From Ceratothoa steindachneri (taxonomy: Eukaryota; Arthropoda; Malacostraca; Isopoda; Cymothoidae): a DNA stretch of 64,000 bases. The stretch's first letter is position 1. Every line of letters starts with the position of its first letter. This document shows positions 10,514 to 22,172 of this stretch, one piece after another. The stretch lies in assembly GCA_963969495.1 (NCBI GenBank), contig OZ018321.1:127898937-127962936 (forward strand), in the 5' to 3' direction. The notes beneath the pieces are model-generated. The model made no database searches, was not told where the DNA came from, and worked only from the letters and a program-made list of their open reading frames with translations. The position numbers and the translations under genes were made by a program.

Positions 10514-11413
10514 CATTCGACAAAAACTTAATTTAGAACTGTTTATATGAACAGTTTGCAGCCATGAAATGCCTTTGATATTAATTAAAATTAATTAACT
10601 TTCGAAGTGACATTTAACAGCTGTAATTTAAAATTTAGTAGAGCATTCGGTGTAGTCTATTTCTTAATTGGACTGAAAGATCCCTCATCTATTTCCTGCA
10701 CCAATGGCCCCATTTAAGGGCTCATGTTTAAAATAATGGCTAATTAGTCACTTTATTTCCGAATATTTGGTTGTTAGAGCGATTTGGACGCATGCATTGC
10801 CACATGAACGGGAACGAATCAAGGATTATATTCTTGGTTCTTTCTAATCTACCTCGACGGGGGATTTTGTGTTATTATTTTTGGTTTTACACGTTTTATT
10901 ATATTTAGTTGCCACTTACTGGGAATTATCCTATAGTCGTAAAACACAGGTGTTTCCAAGTCACTTTAAAACTGTAAGGTCAGGCCACAAACACTTTTTA
11001 CGTCTGTCGGCTTTAAATAAGAAAATACATGAAACTTGTGTAACCTCTCAATTTATAAGAATAAGGTAGGCTTTACAAACAGTAATGGAAGACCATCGAA
11101 GCTAGCCGTAGCATTACCAATTTTATAACTTAACCAATTTAAACGTAAGACAAAAGTCGCTTACTCTACGTTTTAGAGAAATGGTGTGATGTGTTGATCC
11201 TAAACTCGCATATCACACTATATTGCCAGATACGTGTACTATACTTGTTCCGTGTACGTAATAGTAATATGTAATGATTATATGGTTATATATAATTAAC
11301 AATAATAATACCTATTATTATTATTACTATTATGAGCGAAGTGTAATAATAATAATAAATGAGAGAGGGGGGAGGGTAGATCAGTTTGTTGGTATCGTGT
11401 CATCCGAGCCATA
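10514..11413. other. AT-rich sequence without recognised genes
   Basis: It includes an ATT/TAA-rich patch at 11288-11360. No coding or terminal-repeat signal seen. Confidence 0.5.
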
Positions 11414-11783
11414 GGATTAGCCAGGGTTGTTGATTTTTTTATTTTTTTAAAAAAATAAAAAAATCTGATTTAAATCAGATTTTTTTATTAAAATCTATTT
11501 TTTATAATGAAAATCATAACAGCAGTAATAAAGGATATAATTGTTAATTAATGAATTATACTAGTGTTATTCACACATTTACAACACTAGATACAATACA
11601 CATACACACACAACATGTTAGAACACACATTATTTGTTCACCATTAATAGCCGTCTTGGCAACTCAGCGTGCCCAGCCAGAGGCACGCCTGTTGAAACTT
11701 GTTCAGGCCTGTCTCTCACACAGTCCCTGTGAGGAGTGATTAACTCAGTGTCTCAGTTCCTGTTAAAGAGTCACATAGCAAGC

Positions 11784-14028
11784 ATGTCAACTGTGCGAGT
11801 CAACCCTTCTGGACGAAAACATGATCCAGTTTGGCAATATTTTGACAAATTACCTTCAAAATCTGGTAAAGGTTGCAGAGCTAAGTGCAAAGACTGCCAG
11901 CTGAAGCTTCAAGGTCTTGTGGCAAGATTAAAGTCCCACAGAGAGAAGTGTCAGCAGAGACAACAAGAAGTGGCAGCCACATAGAAGGAGCTTGATGATC
12001 CAGGTAAGGAATTTAGTATCTGATAAACAAGTACTGTACTATGATTTTTTTTAATTTTGAAGGACATTAAAAGCAAAAAAAAATCTTGAGGCCAATACTT
12101 AACATTTATATTTTTTTCCATCATTCCTATGACCATTATTTCATTATCTATAATACTGCTATTATTTCAACTAACCTGATTTTTTTTCTCCACCTCATAA
12201 ACTTTTAAATCTTTAAAACATCTTGACGATCAAACCGTGCAGTGGATTTTGAAGAGTTTCAACAGTTCAGTGTCGACAAAAAATACTAATTTAATTTGTA
12301 TTTGACCCCATTTCTTTCCACCAAAAATAGGCATAAAACTATAATTTGTCTTAATAAGTTTTATTGTCTCTCTCTCTCTCTCTCTCCAGTACAGTCAATG
12401 ACATTACCTACGTATATTGTATCCCTTCGGTCGCATTGTGCCCTTAGCCCCTTACCCATTATATAGTGTGTTTTTTTATATTATTGTTGTTAGGTGCGAA
12501 TTTTTTTTTCTCAGGAACTACAGCCACAGCATCAGCATCTACATCTGCAGAAGCCTCTCCACCATTGAAAAGATCATGGTCAGCCCTCACTTATGCTGCA
12601 CAATCTGGACATGTGAAACAAAAGTGAACAACATCTCTGGAAAGGTTTCTCCTAAAAACTTCAGCCTCCCAAAATGCCAGTCTAGATGGAGAAGTCGCTA
12701 GAATGATATTTGCAACAAATTCTTCATTTCGTCTTGTGCAGCATCCTCAGTTTCGCAAGATGGTCTAGACACTTATGCCAGGTTACACTCTACCATCGAG
12801 ACAACAAATTATTGATGAATATTTGCCTATGGTTTATGAGAAGGAATATGAAAAGTGTGCAAATGACCTGAAAAATAAAACTGTATACCTTGCAATAGAT
12901 GGCTGGTCTAACATTCATAATGAACCCATTATTTGTGTTACTGTAACAACAACTGGCCATATTTATTTAATTGACACTGTAGACACATCAGGCCATCCCT
13001 ACACTGCTGAGTACTTTCTACAACTTGCACAATTTTCTATCAAGAAATGTGAAGAGAATTTTGGTTGTTGTGTTGGTAGTATCGTGACAGACAATGCAGC
13101 AAACGTTACCAAAATGCGGAAAATGCTAGAAGAATCAACTGAACAAAATATCATCTCCTATGGTTGTACAGCACACCTTTTAAATCTACTGGTTCATAAC
13201 CTAGAAATTGATAATGTAAAAGAGCATGTGTGTTTTGTAGTCAAATACTTCAGGAATAATCATTATGCAAGTGAAAAATACCGTCAGGAAGGTGATCAGC
13301 GTCTGGTCATGCCCCAAGATACTAGATGGAACACTATGTCAGACTGCCTCAAGATTTATGTAAACAACTGGTCAATTCTAGTGAAGATCTGTGAAGTTGA
13401 GAGGGAAATGATTGATATAGCTGTAAGGAGTAAGGTATCCAATATTGGGCTCAAACGCTCTGCTGAGTTGTTATTGGCTCGATTACAGCCAATAGATAAG
13501 GCTCTAGATTAGATACAAAGGGACAAATGCACTATTGCTCAAGCAGTCGATATTTGGAAACAGTTATGTGACCACTTCGAAAACAACCAGCAAGTCGAAA
13601 AACTGGTGAGAAAAAGGTATGGACAGTTCATTAACAAGGCTCATCTTCTTGCCAACATGCTTAATCCTTCACTTCAGGGGAAGGTACTTAATGAGGAAGA
13701 GATGAATATGGCAATGGAATATGCCAATGAGAAATATCCAGCACTTGTTCCCATCATCATGAAGCTTCAGGCAAGATCACCTCCTTCTCAGTCATTTAAG
13801 TTTACAGAACCTGTGACGAAGACCATGTCAGCTACTGAATGGTGGGAGTCTCATGCAGGTTTTGTGGGCAGTGACATTCTCTCAGCAGTTTATCAACTTA
13901 TGATTGCTGTAGCCTTGTCATCCGGAGTAGAACAAGTCTTCTCCTCTTTTGGACTAGTACATTCTAGGCCTTGGTACAGAGAAGGCAGCAAAACTTGTTT
14001 TTCTTTTCAAGTCCATGAATAAACACAA
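11784..14028 (+). pseudogene. hAT transposase with BED finger and one intron, inactivated by stops
   Basis: Exon 1 (ATG at 11784, first residues MSTVRVNPSGRKHDPVWQYF) encodes a BED-type zinc finger with CRAKCKDC and HREKC. A TAG interrupts at 11982. Exon 2 (12515 on) shows YLAIDGWSN (first catalytic D), IVTDNAANVTKM (second D), GCTAHLLNLLV (C/H motif), DTRWNTM, and the C-terminal dimerisation block EWWESHAGF with ALSSGVEQVFSSFG (catalytic E in the V-E-Q-V-F variant). From 12515 to 14022 a single frame runs through, broken only by TGA near 12625, TAG at 12766 and TAG at 13510. A frameshift with small deletion near 13970 leaves LGTEKAAKLVFLFK in another frame. The enzyme would cut and integrate its own element in the nucleus. 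This copy cannot make it. Confidence 0.93.
12004..12514 (+). other. Intron of the hAT 1 transposase
   Basis: Donor CAG|GTAAGG at 12003/12004. Acceptor is a T-run followed by CTCAG| at 12514. Joining the exons keeps the phase (one base carried over) and leads into A/S/T-rich linker codons. Contains a short (TC)n at 12366-12386. Confidence 0.82.
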
Positions 14029-14787
14029 TTCTAACATGGATGATGCATAATTGAAAATATGTTGTAAGTAACCAATAAATTTTAGATGAAATAATGTTAT
14101 ACTTTTGTAATCCATGTCTCCATGATTAAACACACGATGAGGATATTGCATAAAAAATATGTTAGATTCAGTTAGACTCAGAGGAAATTTAGTTAAAAAA
14201 AGGGCAAAATATATTTAATTTACAATTAAGAGATAATAATTTCATTTGTATAAGTCAGCTCAGATAAAAATTAGTTAAAAAGGACAAAATATATTAAATT
14301 TATAATGAAGTACTAATTATTTCAGTTTCAGTTGTAATAAGTAAACTCAAAAGAAATTTATTTAATATATTTAATTCATGATCAGGAAATAATTATTTCA
14401 GTTGTATAAGTAGACAAAAGGTCATTTTTATTTCATTATGCTTTATTAAAAATAAATAATTAGTGTGCATAAAAATGTTTGCTTATTTTTTAATTTTTCC
14501 TTATTTTTAATTTTTATATGATAGTAGTATGATTTAAATCGTGGATTTTTATAAAAATATCTTTTGATTTAAATCTTGATTTAGATCAATGATTAAAATC
14601 AACCTGATTTAAATCAAACAACCCTGGGATTAGCGTTGATAGTTCACCTCTTCAGTTCCCCCTACCCAACCCAGCACACAAAAATACACGTGACAGATTG
14701 TCGGGAGATGAAAGGACGAAAAAGTGTGGAAAAAACGAAAGCAATGAAAGTATGTTTGGGAAGGGAGGAGGGGGGAGGGGTCTGTCT

Positions 14788-14804
14788 CTGTGTGTGTGTG
14801 TGTG
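14788..14804. repeat. (TG)n microsatellite in a pyrimidine/TG tract
   Basis: CTGTCTCTG(TG)nTCTTTCTC lies directly before the 5'-truncated start of LINE A3. Confidence 0.8.
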
Positions 14805-14814
14805 TCTTTCTCAG

Positions 14815-16475
14815 GAAAAATAGAAAAGAAAATCACTGACCTAATGACGAAAAATTTACCTGGCCCGGATGAGTTTCTACCTAAAGTGTGAAAGAAGTGC
14901 GCGATCAAGTGTCACGACACCTGAGCGCAATCTTCAACAGGTCAATCCGGACCGAATGCGTTCTTAGAGACTGGCGTGAAGCGGAGACGACTCCTATTTT
15001 CAAGAATGGAGACCCTAGTCAGCCGTCGAACTACCGACCTATCAGCCTGACTTCGATAGTCGGTAAACTCATGGAAAACGTCATGGTGGACAAAATGACG
15101 TCGCATTTAGAGTCAAACCTGCTACCGAGGAGTTACCAGCATGGCTTCCGAAGACAACGGTCATGCCTGACGAACCTTGTGGAATTCTTCCACTTCGTTC
15201 AGTGAGCACGATTGGGACAAGGCGGTGGATGTGGTCTACTTAGAGTTTCAGAAAGCTTTTGATAAGGTACCACACCACCGCCTTCTCCGGAAAGTGCGAG
15301 CGCTTGGTATGGACAGAAAAGTAGCCAGCTTGATAGAGAACTGGTTAAGTGGCAGACGGCAACGGGTGATGCTGAATGGACAGGCTTCTGAGTGGGTACC
15401 CGTTACTAGCGGGGTGCCTCAAGGTTCTGTCCTGGGACCACTCGTATTCATCATCTACGTCAACGACATGGACGGTGACATGGTTGCCAAGATTTCTAAA
15501 TTTGCCGACGATACCAAGCTTGGTATGAACGTTGCAAAGGATGAAAATACTGCCCGCCTGCAAGATGATCTTCGGAAGATTGGGGAGTGGTCGGATACAT
15601 GGCAAATGCCTTTTAACGTGAACAAATGCAAAGTGATGCATATCGGCCACCGAAATCTCCAATCACCCTATATCCTTAAGGGCACTGCTCTTGAATCCAC
15701 CGACAAGGAGAAGGACTTGGGTGTAACTATGACCAGTGACCTCAAGTTCACGAAATAAGTGTATTGAGGTGGAGAAGAAAGCCCCAAGGATGTTGGGGAA
15801 TATAAAGCGACAGTTTGGATATCGGAACAAGGAGATAGTGCTCTATCTGTACAACTCCCTCGTCCGACCGCACCTGGAGTATGCCGTACAATTTTGGAGA
15901 CCTTCGTTTCAAAAAGACATCGCGAGATTGGAACGCGTCCAAGCCAGGGCAACCAAACTGATTCTCTCTATCAGGCATATGAGTCATAATCATAGACTAA
16001 GGGAATTAGATATGTTCTCGCTGGAGACCCGGAGACTACGTGGTCAGCATATCGAAGTGTTTCAAATACTTCGAGGCTTCGACAGACTGGACTATGGGGA
16101 TATTTTCCAGCTCAGCGAGGGGAGAACAAGAAATCACGGCTACAAACTTGAACTGAAGCGATATCACTGTGATCTGTGTGAGAAATTCTTTACATACAGT
16201 ATCTGTGGTGGTTGGAACGCACTTCCGATGGAAGTTGTCAACAGTGAATTTGTTGATCAGTTTAAGTCAAGCCTAGACAAAGTCTTGCGAAATCACCGTT
16301 TAGTTATTCGCAAGTGATCTTCGAGGTTGCCAACGGACACCTTCGAGGATAACGCGAAAAGTACCCTCCTTATATGGACCATAATGTCTTCTAGAGTACT
16401 CTTTTTCCTTGTAGCGCGCTCTCACTCTCTCTCGTACTCTCTCAGTCTCTCTCTCTTTCTCGAGAAAGTAGAGGG
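14815..16475 (+). mobile_element. Family-A CR1-like LINE, 5'-truncated copy A3
   Basis: It starts abruptly inside ORF2 just before the RT (AAATAGAAAAGAAAATCACTG, equivalent to about 26628 in A5). It runs through the RT and C-terminal domain to a 3' UTR that ends in a CT-rich microsatellite (16419-16465). It sits between a pyrimidine/TG tract and the 5' region of A4. 5' truncation is typical of incomplete target-primed reverse transcription. Confidence 0.9.
14816..16317 (+). pseudogene. Reverse transcriptase and C-terminal domain of LINE A3
   Basis: Three frames in series. At 14888-15205: NYRPISLTSIVGKLMENVM (block 1) and HGFRRQRSCLTNL. At 15177-15758: VYLEFQKAFDKVPHHRLL, where block A normally reads LDF and the catalytic Asp is Glu; then SGVPQGSVLGPLVF (block B), KFADDTKLGM (block C) and NKCKVMHIG. 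At 15736-16317: the C-terminal domain with LERVQARATKLILSIRH, ending ...NHRLVIRK. Single-base frameshifts lie near 15190 and 15756, and a stop falls near 14890. The C-terminal frame is long and intact at 193 codons. Confidence 0.9.
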
Positions 16476-17356
16476 AGAGGTGACGCCCCCTTGTCGCGGG
16501 AAGAGATCTTGTGTGTACCTTTGACTTTTCGAGCTATGCCGGTGGGGGTACCTCTCATCTGGGTACCCCTGGTATGGCTTCCCTTGTCGATTTGGTCGGA
16601 AACGAAGTTCCAGACTAAGTGCTTTCTTCTTTTTCCTACTCTATCCTTCTCCCTTTTCACTGTTATCCTATCTATTCCACTTATACAAAAGAAAAATAAA
16701 GCAAAAGAAACTACTACTATTGTGTCACTCTTACCCTTTTTTGCCTCTATCTACCTGGCAGCTATTTCATGCATCAAAAGAGAGTCTTTGGAACCTCTAT
16801 AAACAACGCCAATCGACGCTCACTGGTTGCCAGAGGCTAGGACTAGAGGTGTCCTAGGCGTTGGGGCACGATGAATGGGATAAGGGTAGTGCTCTGTTAA
16901 CTCCTTTCCTGGCGCGTAATTATTGACTATTCCCAGAGACCGTTGACGGGTGACTCTGAGCATCAGTCCGAGGTGACGGCCATTTGTTTCCAGGCCAATA
17001 AAAAGCCTTGGGTCGAGTCTCTTGGTGTGGCGGGATATCCATTGAACGCTACTCCAAGATCCTGGCCGGCGTGAAGGGAATTAGTAGGAGTTTAGTACGA
17101 GGCGTGCTCCGTTGTTCACCTGATGAGAAATCGATGGCTCCTTTAGGGACAGTCATTGCTGTTTGGTTGGGAGCCACGGCACGCCGAGGTTTGACGACTC
17201 AGTCGGACGAACAACAACACATGGAGCGTACCTGCTGAAAGATCCAAAAAGTCTCCAAAGTATAGGCGGGAGCGACTCATGCGGGGCGAAATCGCCACCC
17301 CTCTTTTTTTATTTACTGATTGGTCGCAAGGCTTCTACTGTCATAAAGTGTTCAAC

Positions 17357-18487
17357 ATGACCGGCAAGAAAGGACCAGGAGCACTTAAATACACGCGCGC
17401 AATATGCCAGATAAATAAGTGGTGCACCGACTGCATTCTAAACGGCCAAATTAAGGAGTTGAAAGAAATATACAGTGCTTCCGAGGAGAGGTCTAGGAAG
17501 TTGGAGGAGATAATAAGGAGCCTGGAATTTGAACACGCCGGACAGATTCACAGGCTCGAAGTTAGGATAGCAGAGCTAACCTCAAGCTCTGTAGTAAACA
17601 CTGCATCTGCAGTATTACCCACAAAGCTAGGTCTACATGCTGCTACAATGAATACACCAGCAAAGAAAAAGAAAAAGAAGAAGGGAAAGAAGAAGGAAGA
17701 AGAAAAAGTTGAAACAGAAGATAAAGTAGAAGCAGAAGAAAAAAAGGTAGAAACAGAAGAGTACATAACAAAGGAAGATAGGGGGGGTAAGATGAAAAAG
17801 AAAAAGAAGAAAGAGAAGATGGAAAAGAAAGAGGGAACCGAGAGGTCGCTTCCGGAAGGAAAGCCTCAAACCTCTGAAGGAAAATGTTTGAGGGTTACCC
17901 TTGTGGGCGAATCTCAAGCACGAGGTTTGCAGCCACTGCTAGCGGCCCGCCTTCGGACTAGTGTGAAGGTATGCTGCCAGCCAGGACGGGGAAACCACCA
18001 CATCAGGGTAGAGGCTGAGAAATCTTAGATCTCCGAGAATTCAGTCGTTGCCCTGATGATGAGTAGCAATGACCTCTACCTCCGAGGAAGTAAAGTAGGC
18101 CACAGTGAGAAAATTATCAGCACTATCATGGGAGCCGTGGATGACTGCGGATTGAAACCTCGCAGACGTGTCGTTGTAGGGATGTTCCCAAGAAGAGGTC
18201 CAAGCTGGACAGCTCACTCAAGGAACGTGACCTTGAACCAGCGCCTGGCCGACCTCTGTACGACGGGGGAGGGGTCTTTTTTCGGGACGGAGTGCACCTT
18301 TCATTCAAAGGAAAGGCTGTACTCTGTAACTTAATCCAGGATGTCGTGGAGCGGACGCAGAGGAGCGTCCGATCCAGAGTGAAGGCGAACCTAAGACAGT
18401 ATGCCTGTGTCACTCCTGCAACGACCTTCTTAGATGTCGCAAAGAGGGGTACTGCCACACAAAAGAAGGCGGGAAAAGGAAGAGGGT
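17357..18487 (+). pseudogene. LINE A4 ORF1: coiled coil, Lys/Glu-rich linker and SGNH esterase domain
   Basis: Start chosen at MTGKKGPGALKYTRAICQ. Residues about 35-75 form a coiled coil (KEIYSASEERSRKLEEII). Residues 100-175 are extremely Lys/Glu-rich. An SGNH/GDSL-esterase-like domain follows: VGESQARGL (nucleophile Ser block; B has VGDSIVRG), ALMMSSNDL (block III, normally G-x-N-D) and DGVHLSFKGK (block V, D-x-x-H). This matches the esterase-type ORF1 known in CR1/L2 elements, thought to act in the RNP. Lesions: TAG at 18026, with the same frame continuing to about 18270, then a frameshift and a short deletion so that DGVHLSF is read from another frame. Confidence 0.82.
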
Positions 18488-18509
18488 AGGGAGACCTACA
18501 CTCGGGGAC

Positions 18510-21257
18510 TCTCTGAAAGTTCTTCTGTTCAATGCGAGGTCAATCAGGAAGAAGTTTCTTGAGCTCCGTGGCCTCGTAGCAACAGAAGAACCTGAGATGA
18601 TGGCCATAACGGAGTCGTGGATAAAAAACTCAAGCCGAGAGTTTGAAGGTGAATTCACGATTCGCGGTTACCAGCTCTTCCTGAAAGATAGGCCAGACAG
18701 AGAGGGTGGCGGTGTAATGTTGTATGTCAAGGATACTCTCAAATCGACGGATTGCAACATCGTATCCGTCCACAAGCTCCTAGGCGTTGATCTAGAAATA
18801 GGTCCTGCCAAATACAGAGCCTTGCTGCTTAACAGACCCCCTGTCTAACTCGTTGAAAAGGACAGGGAACTGTACCGACTGCTAGGTGAACATGTTCAAG
18901 GCAGAGTGTGCATCGTCATGGGTGACTTCAACACCAAAGTTGACTAGGAAACCAGAGAAGCCTATGGTGAGAATGCACTACTCCTGGAGTTCCCGAACAA
19001 CGAGTTCCTGACTCAATGGGGGAGATAGCTGACGAGAGGCATTGATGTCCTCGACTTAGTTTTCACCTCTGAGGATGACATCGTTGAGGATCTCTCCGTA
19101 GGCGAGGAGCTCGTTGGCAGTGATCACCGACTAGTTAGATTTATAGTCACAGTACCCAAGGAAGAGTCTGCGACTAGTGACTCAAGGAAACTTGATTTAA
19201 GAAGAGCAGACTTTGAAGGTCTTTGTGCTGGATTGACTAATGCGAGGCTAGAAGTGTACGAGGGTGTTGAAGATTCGTGGAATAGATTCAAATCTACGAT
19301 CATGAGTCTTCAATCACGATTCATCCCTTTGAAAAGCCTCCGTCGGTCATCTGTTCAACCAAAGTGGTTTAATTGATATATCGGTCAACTACTGAGGGAG
19401 AAGAGTACTGTGTACCGGCAGTCAAAGATCTCTGAAGACTTTGACGAGTACCGTAGGCTAGCTAGGCTAGTGAAGTCCAGCATAAGGGCAGCAAAGCGTG
19501 CCGAGGAGCTCCGATTGGCGATACTCTGTAAAGAAAATCCTAAGGAGTTCTTTGGTTACGTAAACAGTCGAAACCAATCCATCGTAGCATTGGCCCCTTA
19601 GCGAATGAGGAGGTGGCATTAACGCACTCTGATGCAGAAAATGCTAACCTCCTGAACGACTACTTCTCTTCAGTGTTTACTGAAGAGTTTGGTCCCATCT
19701 CCCAGCCCAATGACTCATACTTGGGGGAAAGGCTAGAGGAAATGGACTTCACCCAAGGTGAAATCGAAAAAAAGATAAATGCCCTAAAGAAGAATATGTC
19801 CCCTGGCCCGGACAGGTTTCTACCCAAAGTGTTGAAGGAAGTACGCGATCAAGTGTCACGACTTCTGGCCACAATCTTCAACATGTCATTCCAGACCGGA
19901 TGTGTTCCTAGAGACTGGCGTGGGGCGAAGGTGACTCCTATCTTCAAAAAAGGAGACTCTAGGCAGCCGTCAAACTACTGACCTATCAGCTTAACCTCTA
20001 TAGTCAGTAAACTAATCGAAAGCATCATGGTGGGCAGAATTATGTCATATTTAGAGTCCAAATTGCGATTGAGGAGTTTCCAGCATGGGTTCCGAAGGCA
20101 CCGGTCATGCCTAACGAATCTTGTGGAATTCTTCCATTTCTTTCTTAGCGAGTACGACCGGGATAAGGCGGTGGATGTTATCTACTTAGACTTTCAGAAA
20201 GCCTTCGATAAGGTACCACACCACCGCCTACTTCGGAAAGTGCGTGCGCTGAGAGTAGACGGAAACGTAGCAAGTTGGATAGAGAACTAGCTAAGTGACA
20301 GACGGCAACGAGTTTTGGTGAATGGACAGGCGTCTGAGTGGGTGCACGTGACTATCAGTGTCCCTCAAGGTTCTGTCTTGGGACCACTACTGTTCATCAT
20401 CTACGTCAATGACATGGATGGTGACATGGTTGCTAAGATTTCTAAATTTGCCGATGATGCCCAAGCTTGGTATAAACGTCGCAAAGGAAGGAAATACTGC
20501 CCGCCTTCAAGAGGATCTTCGGAAGATAGAGGAGTGGTCGGACACGTGGCAAATGCCTTTCAACTTGAATAAATGCAAAGTGATGCATTTCGGACACCGA
20601 AATCCCCAATCTCAGTACATCCTTAAGGGCACTGGTCTTGAATCAACAGACACTGAGAAAAACTTGGGTGTAATTATTACTAGTGACCTAAAGTTCTCCA
20701 AGCAGTATATTGAGGCGGAGAAGAAAGCCCAAAGGATGCTAGCATATATAAAGCGCCAGTTTTGATATCGGAACAAGGAGATAGTACTGTGTCTGTACAA
20801 CTCCCTCATCCGACCGCACCTGGAGTATGCCGTACAATTTTGGAGTCCTTCATTTCGAAAGGATATCTCGAGATTGGAATGTGTGCAAGCCAGGGCAACC
20901 AAACTAATTCCCTCTATCAGACATAAAAGTTATGAAGATAGATTAATGGATTTAGATCTGTTCTCGTTGGAAACTCGTAGATTGCGTGGTCAGCTCATCG
21001 AAGTGTTTAAAATACTTCGAGGGTTCGACAATGTTGACTACAGGGATATTTTCACACTTGCTGAGAGCAGAACAAGAAATCACGGTTTTAAACTTGAACT
21101 GAAGCGTTACAACCGCGATCTTTGTGGAAAAACTTTCACGTACAGTATCTGCGGTAGCTGGAACGCCTTTCCAGTGGAAGTTGTCAACAGTGAATCTGTT
21201 GACCAGTTCAAGTCAAGACTAGACAGGGTCTTGAAAAGTGGCCGTTTAAGGACGTAA
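18510..21257 (+). pseudogene. LINE A4 ORF2: endonuclease and reverse transcriptase, broken
   Basis: The APE-type endonuclease starts LKVLLFNARSIRKKF, with TESWIKNSS, GGGVMLYVKD, VMGDFNTKVD and GSDHRLVRF, the metal-binding and catalytic blocks in order. RT: PGPDRFLPKVLKEV, block 1 near PISLTSIVSKLIES, VIYLDFQKAFDKVPHH (block A intact), SVPQGSVLGPLLF (block B, G to S), KFADD (block C), then NKCKVMHFG. The C-terminal domain has CVQARATKLIPSIRH and ends KSGRLRT. Stops fall at about 18847, 18945 and 19374, with more downstream. A one-base insertion follows the FADD codons near 20460, and TGA occurs near 20765 (QFxYRNKE). ORF1 and ORF2 are only about 20-60 bp apart. Confidence 0.9.
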
Positions 21258-21360
21258 AGCAATTGAGCAGAGATGTGCCCACTCAACTGCTAGTCCAAAG
21301 GTACCCTCATTGAATGGACCGTAAGGTATTCTAGGATACTTTCTTTCATTTTTACTCCCT

Positions 21361-21385
21361 GTTACACGCTCTCTCTCTCTCTCTT
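21361..21385 (+). repeat. (CT)n 3' tail of LINE A4
   Basis: TTACACG followed by CTCTCTCTCTCTCTCTCTT, at the same place as the tails of A2, A3 and A5. Confidence 0.8.
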
Positions 21386-22172
21386 GATTGACTCCATAGT
21401 GACAAGACGTGTCTGTTTGTTCCGCAATTTCCTGCGATTATTGGTGGTTTTATTTATATTTTATAGTGTAAAGAAGTGTTTTACTTTTTTATTTTTCAGT
21501 GTGTTTTTTTCCTGAGTTACCAATTTTTTTTTTGTTTGTTTAGTGCTTTAGTCACAAATGTATTCAAAAGCGTTTTAACTCCTATACCCTTAGGAAGTTC
21601 ACTATACGAAATGATTCTCGTATCCGGTCACCGCTTATAAATTATTGAATATTAAACTTTATTTTTCTAGTATAGTAAGGTTGCCTATCGTTTTGGTTAC
21701 TCGCTGTTGTTTTAATTTCATTTTTAATTCAAATGCTTGCCTTTATAATTGTGCAACCTTTCAAAAGTGATTAAATCCGTGTTTAACTAAGAAGTTCTCT
21801 CTAACAAAGTCGGACGTTAATCCCCTTTTTCCGTCAGCACGAATTCCAAGCTCAGATAAGTCGAGTTTTAAGTTTTGCATTCCATCTCTTTTTCTTTAAC
21901 CATTATTGTTCTCTCTTTTCCTCGTGCTCCTTCTTCTGACTCCCTTTCCTTCCTATTTTTACACTGTAAAAAGTAAAGTGCATTGAAAAAAATAAATAAA
22001 TAATAAAAAATAATATAAATGTAGACAATAATTTAAAATAGTTCAGCCTATATTTCCTTTCCCCACCTCATAAGTGAGTCGCCCTAATCCTCCCAATCTC
22101 TCTCTCTCTCTTTCCTTTTCACTCGTACTTACATACTTCTTAGATCCTTTAGATTTGCCGGTTGCAGAAAAG

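Larger units (their letters stand above)
11422..14626 (+). mobile_element. hAT DNA transposon 1 (3205 bp, perfect 8-bp TSD)
   Basis: It begins CAGGGTTGTTGATTT and ends ..AAATCAAACAACCCTG, so the inverted termini are CAGGGTTGTTTGATT-like. It is flanked by an identical 8-bp duplication, GGATTAGC, at 11414-11421 and 14627-14634. The subterminal regions repeat GATTTAAATC palindromes at both ends (11464-11485 and 14533-14616), plausible transposase-binding sites. It contains one hAT transposase pseudogene with an intron. Exact TSD, intact termini and few lesions suggest a fairly recent insertion. Confidence 0.96.
16476..21385 (+). mobile_element. Family-A CR1-like LINE, near full-length copy A4
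   Basis: This is the only family-A copy with an apparent 5' UTR (about 16476-17356), ORF1 (17357-18487), ORF2 (18510-21257) and a 3' UTR ending in (CT)n at about 21367-21385. It begins directly after the CT-rich tail of A3, so the two are head to tail. The 5' boundary is inferred from A3's tail because no second full-length copy is available for comparison. Many stops and frameshifts make it inactive. Confidence 0.85.
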
